Positions 42,424 to 52,404 of a stretch of 64,000 nucleotides of DNA are shown in pieces. The stretch lies in the NCBI GenBank assembly GCA_030848705.1, contig JAUIZM010000018.1:992001-1056000 (forward strand). Direction: 5' to 3'. The position numbers and the translations under genes were made by a program. The notes under the pieces were generated by a model, which saw only the letters and a list, made by a program, of their open reading frames with translations, was not told the origin of the DNA and made no database searches. The stretch comes from Heracleum sosnowskyi. Its lineage: Eukaryota; Streptophyta; Magnoliopsida; Apiales; Apiaceae. Position 1 is the first letter of the stretch. Each line of letters starts with the position of its first letter.

Positions 42424-42963
42424 TGTTAGATATAATTGCTGAGGTTTGTTCATCAGTGTTTAAGTAACAGGTACATATCAGAGTTTATCTGGAAGCCAGT
42501 CAGAGTTTGATAAAGTCTGACTGGGTGAAGAGTTTACATGGAAGCCGGTCAGAGTTTGTTAAAGTCTGACAGGGTGAAAGTTGACTTAGCTGTCGGTGCA
42601 AAGATAAAGATTCTAGAAGCAATATATTCTGAAGATGGAAAGAAGCAGAATATATTGATACAGCTAAGGAAACGGAATAGAAGACTGAAGCAATTCTAAT
42701 TGATTACAAATTGTATAGCTAATTTGTAGGAGTATCAATTAGAGATTGATTGTAACTGTGTACTATATAAACACAGATACGTTATCCCTAGAAGGGATGC
42801 GTTCATTGATATATCATTCTTGTAACCTAGAAGCTCTTTGTGATTCATTAACATCATAAAGAGAGACTGTTAATATAATTACAGTTTTATTGATTCATAA
42901 ACAGTGTTCTTGATTATTGTTATTCTTATACATACTTGATTATATTGTGTATTCGGCCTAACA
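42424..42963 (+). repeat. 3' LTR of element B
   Basis: 540 bp, the same length as the 5' LTR with about three substitutions. Followed by target duplication GCTAT. Confidence 0.95.
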
Positions 42964-42968
42964 GCTAT

Positions 42969-44409
42969 GATTGTCAGAAGCTTCAAAAGGATGAAGTTCA
43001 GGAAGGCTAGAAGACAAGGCAACTTTCAGAAAAGGACCTTCAATGCAGACAAAGACAAGAATATCAAAAAGGAAAGCAAGGGTAGCAAATTTGACAAGTC
43101 AAAGGTTAGATGCTACAAGTGTAATGGTATGGGTCACTTTGCTTCTGAGTGCAAGAAGACAAAGGCACTCATCACATCAAGCAAGGACTGGATGGACTCT
43201 TCCTCAGAATCTGATACTGAGGTGGTCAACTATGCCCTAATGGCCAATACTGATGATACTGCTATTCTTGATGATAAGGTACTTAATACTGTCTTTGATT
43301 TTGATACTGATAATGATTCTGAGTTAAGACGTTTTCTAAAGTCATTGCATATTAGCTTTAGAAGTCAAACTGCTGAGAATACTAGGATCTTATCTGAGAT
43401 GTCTGAACTTAGGAAAAGGAATGAGCATTTAGAAGCTGAATTTTCTCACATGCAAAAAGTACAGATGGAATGTGATAATGCTAAACACATGTACTTAGAG
43501 ATGAAACTTAAGTGTACTACTCTTGAAAAGGAACTTGAGGATGCTAATGAGAAAATCAGAACTTGGACACACTCTGGTAGAAAATTTCATGAGATTAATA
43601 CCTCTAAGAATTGGAAAGTGTGTCTAGGTTATAAGTCAGATGAAGATAAGAAATTGAAAGAGAAAATTGTTGTTGATGAGACAGTTAGTCCAAAAACCTA
43701 TAGACATGTAATAGACAAAACCAAATCTAAGATTATTCCTGTTAATTTTGTTTTTGGTAAGGATTCCAATTCAACTTTTGAAAAGGGATCTACTTCTGTT
43801 CAAAGTGTTAAAATTATTAAGTCTAAACCTGTCTTGAATAAAGTTACTAAGAATGTAGGTTTACTGTCTCATAAACAACTCAAGGATAAAATCTGTGAGG
43901 TTACAGATAAGAAAAAGGAAGCTACTGTCAAGAGAAACAGGAATGGTAAAATTGGGATTAATAAAGAGAATAATTATCAGTTTATCCCAAATGCACCTAG
44001 AAAATGTTGTTTTAACTGTCGGAACTCTAATCATCTTGCTATTGATTGTAAAAAGAGTTTAAAGAAAGTTATTGAAATTCCTTTGTCTGATATTAGGAAT
44101 AGGTCAGTATTTTATAAACCACAGAATTCCTGTTTTCATTGTGGTAGTAAATGGCATTCTATTTATACATGTGTAGAATATCATGATTTGTACTATAACT
44201 TCTATGATCCATTACCTAAGTTTAAAAATAGTGCAAATTTTGATAGCCTTAAGAATGTCAAAGAGAAGCATGCTTTTGTTAATACTGATACTGACAAAGC
44301 AAATCCTGATGGAGTAAATCCTGTCAGGACTGCTAGAGTCAGAAAGTCTTCTGCTGCTAAAATTAATAAAATGCATGGAAAAGGAACCCAACGGTGTGGG
44401 TTCCTGTGA
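42969..44409 (+). pseudogene. gag: Gag of element C, C-terminal part
   Basis: Continues the frame broken at 31284. Zinc knuckles are CYKCNGMGHFASEC (about 43110), CFNCRNSNHLAIDC (about 44008) and CFHCGSKWHSIYTC (about 44132), with coiled-coil-like sequence between. Near the end a one-base shift changes the expected VWVPV ending into RCGFL and a stop at 44407-44409, so even without element B this gag is slightly damaged. KANPDGVNP near 44300 is encoded by the AATCCTGATG motif. Confidence 0.88.
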
Positions 44410-44436
44410 ATTCTAACTAGTGTTTTGTTATTCTGA

Positions 44437-46431
44437 TTGCAGGGTAAAAAGAAAAATGTGTTAGTCATGGATAGTGGATGTTCTGTGCACATGACTGGAA
44501 ACAAAGCCCTGTTATCAGAATATGAGGAAAAAGCTGGCCCAATTGTGTCTTATGGAGATGGCAACATTGGACAAACATTGGGATATGGCAATATAATCAT
44601 TGGAAATGTCATCATTGAAAAAGTAGCTCTAGTGAAGGGACTAAAACACAACTTGTTGAGTATTAGTCAAATCACTGACAGAGGTTATCATGTCCACTTC
44701 TATTCCACTCATTGTGAAGTAGTCAGCAAAGAATCAGGAAATACAGTATTGACTGGCTACATGCATGGTAACATATATGAAGCCAACATTCAATCAAATA
44801 CTGATGGCTCTCCTACTTGTCTCATCAGTAAAGCATCAGTAGATGAAAGTTGGAACTGGCACAAGAAGCTTTCTCATCTCAACTTCAGCAATATCAATGA
44901 GTTGGTTAAGAAAGATTTAGTTAGAGGATTGCCAAATGTTCTATATACTCCTGATGAACTCTGTGATGCATGTCAAAAGGCTAAACAGAGAAGGACATCA
45001 TTCAAGAGTAAATCTGAATCCTCTATTGAAGAACCATATCACATGCTGCATCTTGATCTATTTGGACCAGTCAACATCATGTCCATCAGTAAGAAAAGGT
45101 ACACTCTTGTAATTGTTGATGAATACTCTAGAATCACCTGGGTGTACTTTATGCACAGAAAAGATGAGACTCCTGAAATACTGTTGGATCATGTGAGAAT
45201 GATTGAGACAACCACAAAGCACAAAGTCAAGATACTAAGGAGTGATAATGGTACTGAATTTAAGAATTCAAAGATGGAAGAGTTCTGCAAATACAAAGGA
45301 ATTATTCAACAATTCTCTGCTCCTGGCACACCTCAGCAAAATGGAGTAGTAGAAAGGAAGAATAGAACTCTTATTGAAGCTGGCAGAACTATGTTGGAAG
45401 AAGCAAAATTACCTACATATCTCTGGGCAGAAGCAGTCAACACAGCATGCTATACACAGAATCTTACATTGATAAACAGACATGGTGTAACTCCTTATCA
45501 ATCTCTCGAGGAAAAGAAACCAAGTTTGAAGCATCTGCATGTGTTTGGCTGTAAATGTTTTGTTCTCAGAACTCATCCTGAACAACTAGGAAAATTTGAA
45601 ACTAAGGCTGATGAAGGAATTTTCATAGGCTATCCTGCATCAAGAGCCTTCAGAGTTTTTAATTTGAGGACAAGAACTGTCATGGAGTCAATACATGTAT
45701 CTTTTGATGATAAGAAGATAACTGGAATCAATGAAGACTCACATGATAGACTGATTTTTGAAAATGAAGCTACCAAGGAACCTGAAGAAAGTGAATCAGA
45801 TCCTGTCAATTCATCAGATCCTGACGAGTCATCAAATCCTGATGACACACCAAATACTGATGGTGCTAATTCTGGTGATACAAATAATGGTGATACAACT
45901 AGTAGTGCAAATGTTGAGGGGGAGCAACAGAATTCTACTACAAGTTCAGAGTCAACTCAATCATCAGGACAGAATTCTTCAGATACTGATTCAAGTGATG
46001 ATCCTGATACTTCATCAGGAAGAGATAGCAACATTTCAGGGGGAGCTTCTAATGAAGCAAATTCTTCAATTCAAGCTAACACCAATCTAAGGAGAGCATC
46101 TACTTCAAGAAATAACTTTACACCAGCAAGGAAATAGACTGCTAGTCATACTCCTGATCTGATAATTGGAGATCCTGATGCAGGTGTTCAGACAAGAAGT
46201 GCAACTGAGAATGAATGTATATATCATAACTTTCTATCCAAGGAGGAACCTAAGAAAGTTGATGATGCACTTAAAGATGCTGATTGGGTTACTGCAATGC
46301 AAGAAAAGTTGAATGAATTTGAAGGGAATGAAGTCTGGAAACTGGTACCAAGACCAAAGAACAGATCCATTGTTGGTACAAAGTGAATTTTTAAGAACAA
46401 GACTGATTCTGATGGAGTTGTGATCAGGAAC
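44437..46431 (+). pseudogene. pol: Pol of element C, protease and integrase, RT truncated
   Basis: Protease DSGCSVHMTGN is near residue 11. The integrase zinc domain lies near 141-175, with triad Asp in LDLFGPV (about 207), Asp in SDNGTEF (about 269) and Glu in VVERKNRT (about 306), all intact. A TAG at 46135-46137 replaces the Trp of the conserved RKWT motif. The frame continues with clear homology (LIIGDPDAGVQTRSATENEC, VDDALKDADWVTAMQEKLNE) to a second nonsense codon, TGA at 46384, again at a conserved Trp (TKWVF). Homology stops near 46431. The rest of RT and RNase H are deleted. The open frame starts TTG CAG GGT right after TGA, as in element B. Confidence 0.88.
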
Positions 46432-46758
46432 TGATGTGCAAATCAGGAACACAAAGACAATTTGACAAACAACACTACTGGTATTCTCTGGAAAATAAAA
46501 TTTATACTTAGTGCTTGATTAAGTATTAAGTTTTGATTTTAAATTTCTATTCAAGTTTTATCAGAGTTTATCATTCATTATCTTTAATATCATTTGTAGT
46601 GTTACTAACAATTTTGTGCAGGAAAGTAAAGAACAGATCGATTGAGAAATCAAATACTTTTCATTAATTTGGTATTTTTTTTTAAAAAAAAAACACGTTA
46701 TTCAGGATTGTTGAAATAAATTTTGTTTTCTTAAATAAAATTTTATTTTTAAATCTTA
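46432..46758 (+). other. Deletion-junction spacer in element C
   Basis: AT-rich DNA between the broken RT and the third-ORF fragment. It probably derives from the normal pol-to-ORF3 spacer. No ORF. Confidence 0.5.
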
Positions 46759-48750
46759 TTGAAAATATTTTTCAATCCTGATGTTGCAAATGGTTTTAGA
46801 GGCAATGCCTTTATTCCTGATGAGGTCAGGCTTTTCTTGAAAGAGAAAATGCCTACTCAATATGGATCAGTTTCTGATGCTATGGGGCAAGGCCAATCAC
46901 ACCTTGTTCCTGACCAAAGCATCCATCCCAAACAGTCTAAACAGTCAACAGCCACCTCTATTGTCTCTCAAAAGACATTAGTTGAAAAATCAAAGAAATC
47001 AGCTAGAACTGATTTGTCTGGAAGGCAATCAGGTTCAAAGGATATTTCTTCAACACCACTCACTAAAAAGAAGTTACAAGGGGGTGTACAAGGGGTCCTG
47101 GTGAAAAAAGCTACTAAAGGTGTTGAGTCTGTTTCTGTTAAAAGGAAGTTAATGCTCAGGGATGAGACTGATTCTGAGGATGATTTACCTATATCCTCTG
47201 TGATGAATGTACATAGAGCAGTTGTTGATACTGCTACTGAAGCTGTGGTTCCATTGTCTAAACCACAGAAGAAAAGAAGATTATATAAGAAGCAGGATAC
47301 TGATGGTCAGGACACTTCTTCTCCTAATGAGCACTCAACTCCTGATGCTCAAGCAAATCCTGATGTTAGTACTCCTGATGCTGCACCAAGTCAAGAGATT
47401 GCTATTCCAGACTCTCCAGCAAAAGACTCTCCAATCAAAAGACATGTTGATATTTCATGGGAGAAGTATGGTGCTGCTGCTTCCAATCTTGGGATTAAAC
47501 ATCCAATGGAAAAGTTAAGGAAGATAGCTGAGTTAGTGTTCTCTAGACAGAAGAAACTGAAGGGATCAAGCCCACAAGAACCTGGACCTCAAAGTGGTTC
47601 AGCAGCTAGTACTGATGATCCAGCCACACAAGAACCACTCAATCAAAGTTTGGGTGAAGGCATAGCTATTGAAATGGTCACACAAGAACCATTTTCTCAA
47701 AGGGAGAATGAAGACATTTTTATTCCAGCTACACAAGAACCATCTTCTCAATGTGAAGATGCAGGCAAAGCTACAGTTTCTGAGGAATTTCCTGACAAAG
47801 CTCAAGGGTTTTCTAGTGCAGATGAATTTGAAAGATTGGTCGAAGACACTGTCAATGAAGGAAGCACACAAGAACCTTTAGCTCAAAGTGTTGAAGAAGC
47901 TTCTGAACCTCATGCTCCACAAGAACCATTGGTAGAAAATACTGATGCAAGCTTATCAAATCTTGACGGTGTTATTCCCGATGCTAGTGGTTCTCCTGAT
48001 GATGAGCCTATCCTGATACAACCACTACAATCAAGACCAATGATAGATCATATCCCAGCATCCAAGGACAAACTCAAAGGAATTGCTATTCCTGATCCTG
48101 ATGTAACTCTTCATTCTGATGCTGATGATAGTGATGATAGTGATGATGAGAATCAACAAGAGAAGGATCAGCTTGCTACAGCACTCAAATCTAGTCTTGG
48201 AACTAATTATGGTTCATCAAGCACATACATGGCTGGCAAGGCTTCTACTAGGAAAGACTTAAGACAAGACTTTTCTGTTCCTTCTAACAATCCTGCTGAG
48301 GCAATTAGAAATCATGAATGGACAAATTCATGGTATAAATCCATTGATTCTGTAAGTTATCCATATGCATTGGATCATGCCTATGATGCAGTGAAGTTAA
48401 TAGAGAATCAAGACTTGAAGAATCATTTGAAGGCTACTACTCTGTTATCCAAAGGCCTCAAAAGTGAAATTGATTCTGTCAAGGCTGTAACTGAGTTGAT
48501 AAGGGGTGATATATCTAATAATTTTACCAAGGTGCCTACTGTTCGTCAACTACGAATAGTGGAATCTAAGGTTGATTCAATCATTGCTGATCAGTCCTCA
48601 ATCAACAACAGAATTGATTCTCTTGATTCTAAGGTAACTGATATTCAAACCTCTCTTGCCTTAATTTTGAATATTTTGTCAAATACTGATGTCAAAAAGG
48701 GGGAGAAGGTAATTCAGACAAAATGCACCAGATCTAGTATTAAGAAATAA
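46759..48750 (+). pseudogene. Third ORF of element C, middle part only
   Basis: The 663-residue frame starts without an ATG (NPDVANGFRGNAFIPDEVRL) and lacks the N-terminal domain seen in A and B. It holds the low-complexity acidic region with tandem TQEP(L/F/S)(N/S)Q units (about residues 290-400, encoding ATQEPLNQS, TQEPFSQ, TQEPSSQ, TQEPLAQ). A coiled-coil-like stretch follows, then NTDVKKGEK near 648, the same landmark as in A and B. A frame change then gives a stop at 48748-48750. Homologous codons (Asp-rich, then GNDGGDK) continue in another frame up to 48788, where element D is inserted. NPD/TPD/IPD repeats carry the AATCCTGATG-type motif. Confidence 0.75.
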
Positions 48751-48788
48751 TGATGATGATGATACTGGAAATGATGGTGGTGACAAAG

Positions 48789-50089
48789 TGTTAGGCTCAA
48801 GGCATGTCTGAATACCACTATTAACAAGCCTACACTATGTGACTATGTCACATTACATGACCTAGTGAGTTCTATCACTGGGATATAGTATAGGTCTCTA
48901 AATGTACTTGTCTTGTTCTCATGAACATTAGCTTGATCATGTATGCTCAAAGTTATAATGAGCTTAGTAAAGTTTCTTGCATCTAGATTGTAAATAGGCC
49001 ACTGAATAATTGTCCTGGTAGAAGTTCAGAAGTGTTCATGCAGTAGGACAAAGAAGAATAAGGCCATGGAGAAATAAGTTGCAGAATTCTGTCTAAGGCA
49101 TTATATAGCAAAGTCAGAAGAAAGCTATGTCGTGAAGTCATCAATATCCATGTCGTGAAGTGCTATATCGCATAGTCCATTTTGTACTATGTCGAGAAGT
49201 CCTCAAGACTCATGTCGTGAGGTGTTGAAGTCAGCAAAGTCAAAGAAGCCTAGATCGTGAAGTCCTCAGGAGGCTTATGTCGCATAGTCTTCAAATAACC
49301 TATGTCGCATAGTCGTCAAATGACCTATGTCGCATAGTCGTCAAATGACCTATGTCGCATAGTCGTCAAATGACCTATGTCGCATAGTCTTCAAATAACC
49401 TATGTCGCAAAGTCTTCAAAGGCTATATCGCGTAGTCTTCACAAGGGAGATCGCGAAGTCAGGAATGAAATGGAGTTCACGATATCAACACTTAGCCGTT
49501 TACAACAAGACAAATCAAGGTACAGAACCAAGAATCAAAAGAGACAAATACTGAAGCATTTGTTCTGGCAAGGTGGTCCAAAGAACAGATGGCAAATCTA
49601 CAGCTAAACTTGGAGAGAAAGATAAGAGACAAGCAGCTACAGAAACGGGAAAGACTCCGAAAAGCAGGTGGTCCTTCCTGACACAGTGAACCTCTTGTGG
49701 CAGGACAAGTTGGACTTTCAGCAAGGGGTAACAGTGTAAATAAGTGTGTGCCTAGTTTGTATAGGTTAATATATATCGTGCACACACTACTGTAAGCGGT
49801 AAGAGAGATACACACAGTTTTTAGTCTTAAGCTCTTTTCTCTGTAAGCAAGCAAGTTCAAACTGTTCTTGTTTAGAAGCCAAGAAATTCGATTGTGAATT
49901 TCCTGGAAAGCTGTAGTATTTAATTTGCTTATATAAAGTAGATTAAAGTGATTGTGTGTTGTTTACTTTCCGCATATTGCATAGCATAATCATATACAGT
50001 TTATATTTAGTTTCAAGTTATCGAAAATCCATCAAACTATCCATTCACCCCCCCTCTGCATAGTTTCTAGGTGATATTCATTCCTAACA
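48789..50089 (+). repeat. 5' LTR of element D
   Basis: 1301 bp, TGTTAGGCTCAAGG to CCTAACA. It contains the CG-rich tandem array described separately. A TATA-like region GTTAATATATATCG lies at about 49764-49778. Confidence 0.88.
49110..49450. repeat. Palindromic 25-bp tandem repeats in the LTR of element D
   Basis: About seven units of a 25-bp repeat built on CTATGTCGCATAGTC lie at 49273-49440, three of them identical. They are preceded by degenerate relatives (ATGTCGTGAAGTC, TATATCGCATAGTC, TAGATCGTGAAGTC) from 49125. Each unit has arms CTATG and CATAG around TCG. These look like enhancer or binding-site arrays. Confidence 0.9.
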
Positions 50090-50091
50090 AG

Positions 50092-50103
50092 TGGTATCAG
50101 AGC
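50092..50103 (+). other. tRNA-iMet primer-binding site, element D
   Basis: TGGTATCAGAGC, two bases after the LTR. Confidence 0.9.
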
Positions 50104-50137
50104 AGGCTGTTAACATACAAACAGAAAAAGATCAAGA

Positions 50138-52404
50138 ATGAGTTCACAAAAACTAAGCAGTATCAAGATTCCTCCCTTCAACAAAGAGCACTACAGTTTA
50201 TGGAAGAAGAAAATGCTGTTGTTCATCAAAGCCTCTAACCCCATGTATTTAGACATTCTAAAGCATGGTCCCTTTGTTCCAATGATTGAGATTGCTGAAA
50301 CAACAGTAGGCACTGAGATAATACCAGCAAAGCATGTTCCTAAAGACTCCTCAAAATACACTGATCCTGAAAAGGAGAAAGTGGCACTGGATGGACATCT
50401 TCAACTTATCATCTGTGAATCTATGGATTTCAACATGTATGGCACTGTTGCTCACTGTACTAGTGCCAAGAAGATGTGGGATCTTATAGAAGTACTCTGT
50501 GAAGGAACTACTGAAGTAAGGAAGAACAAGAAGCAGATTCTTGTCTCTCAATATGAAGCCTTCATGGCTCTGCCAAAAGAGGGAATCACAGAAGTGTTTG
50601 AGAGATTCAACAAGCTGATAAACGAGCTCAAACTCTACGACAAACACTATGAGACAGAAGAGCTTAATATGAAGTTCTTACTAACTCTTCCAGACCATTT
50701 AGAACCAAGGATCTCTTCCCTCAAAGAAAGAGATCTAACCAAGATTGGTTTTGATGTGCTGTATGGTGTTTTGAAAACCTATGAGCTGGAGTTGTTTCAA
50801 AAGAGATCCATTCAAGCTAAACAAAGGTTAATGGCAAATACTTCCTGTGCCCTTATTGTTGACAACCTAAGTCAAAGAATGGACTCTCTTAAAGTCAGTC
50901 AGGTCAAGATTGAGGAACTAGAAGCTGAAGACACTGGTGATGAGACCCAAGTTGTCTATGATTTGCCTGAGGATGATGAGTTTTACAGCATGGAAGAACT
51001 AGACAAAATGGAAAACAAATCTTTTGCTTATATGGCTAGGAGGTACCCTAACATAAGGTTCAAAAGAAAGCAGCCATTCAGGTCCAAGTTCAAAACTGGA
51101 AACACTGGTGGATCTAGTGGCTCAAACACCTTCAATAAAGGAAAAGGGATTGCTGGTGCTGCTAAAGGTGGATACAAGACAGGAAGTGTGGATAGGACCA
51201 AGATAAGGTGCTATAACTGCAATGAACTTGGGCATTTTGCAACTGAGTGCAAAAAGCCTAAACAGGTCAAGAAGGACAAGGCATACTTAGAGCTTGAAAC
51301 TAAGTATGAGGCTCTACTCAAGAAACAACAGGGTAAAGCTTTTATTGCTGAGGGAAAATGCTGGGATGACTCTGATGAAGAAGAAGAACAAGAGTACTCA
51401 AACTATGCCTTGATGGCATTTTCTGATGATGGTGACTCAAGTCAGGTACCTATTCTTACTTCTATTGATATGACTCCCCTTCAATATAAGCAAACTGTTG
51501 AAGATATGAGCACTGAGATGTTTAATATTCATACTAGCATGTTAGTAGCTAATGAAGAAATTGATAGACTAACTGCTAAGAATCTTGAGCTTACAGAAAA
51601 GAATGAGGAACTTGAGCTAATGGTTGTGAACCTGGATGGTTTGAAAAAGGAGGTTGAGTATCTTAAAAACAAAGTGATTTGTGCTGAACAGATAGAGAAA
51701 GCCCTTAGGGAACAAATTGCTGAAACTGAACTGAAACTAAGAAGCTTTAAGAACTCCTCTGAACTTATTCAAACCTATCATAAGGAACACACTGAGGACT
51801 GCAAGGTTGGAGTTGGTTTTGACTATGAAAATGACAAGGGAAGGAAGAAGGTTAAGGGCAAAGGAAAGGAATCTTTTACAAACAAAAATGCCCCAATCAT
51901 TCTGTCAAGTGTTGAACAACCCATCTTCAAAAAGAGTGTTGTTGAGTTTGATGAAGAACTGCTAATCATCAAACAACAACTACTTGAAGAAGATGAGGCT
52001 GTTAAAAACACTTCTTCCTCTTCTGAACCTGTCATTCATAAAGAGACCAAAGACAGTCTTGTCAAGAGTCCCAAAGCAAAGAAAGAAGTTGTTAAGAAAA
52101 GGAAACAAAACAGAAATGGTAAAGTTGGTGTTAACAAGGGAAACAACTATGCTTATGTGCCAAATGCTCCCAGGAAACAATGTCAAAAATGCCTATCTGT
52201 TAATCATTTGACTCATAAGTGTAGTAAGCCTGAAATTGTTGAAGTTGACAACCTGAGTAACCACTCTGTCAGCATAAATTCTAGTCATGATTCTTTCTGT
52301 GGTAAGCCAAACTGCATGACATGCTATGTGACTGTGATTGCTAATTGTTTATCTCTTAAACATAAACTTGACTCTGCACAATCTGGTGAATCACACACAC
52401 ATAT
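50138..52404 (+). pseudogene. gag: Gag of element D, N-terminal part
   Basis: ATG (MSSQKLSSIKIPPFNKEHYS) starts the copia gag core, with KKMWDLIEVLCEG and FLLTLPDHL. The first zinc knuckle CYNCNELGHFATEC is near residue 358, followed by an acidic DDSDEEEEQEYSNYALM stretch and coiled-coil-like sequence. Later come CQKCLSVNHLTHKC (about 687) and a Cys-rich CGKPNCMTCY (about 728). The frame is interrupted at 52404 by the gypsy element and continues at 60394. The insertion plus one duplication copy is 7989 bp, a multiple of three. Confidence 0.9.

Larger units (their letters stand above)
31285..42963 (+). mobile_element. Copia element B (Sirevirus lineage), complete, 11.7 kb
   Basis: Identical-length 540-bp LTRs (31285-31824 and 42424-42963) are flanked by the 5-bp target duplication GCTAT (31280-31284 and 42964-42968) inside the gag of element C. 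Order: primer-binding site, gag, pol, third ORF, polypurine tract. All three ORFs are open, but pol has lost part of integrase. The LTRs differ at three sites by eye (at about 31304, 31347 and 31650). With a rate of 1.3e-8 per site per year that would be roughly 0.2 million years; the rate is an assumption. Confidence 0.95.

Noticed and set aside
49273..49440. Possible CRISPR array
   Set aside because: Regular 25-bp units are contiguous tandem repeats without unique spacers, inside a plant LTR.
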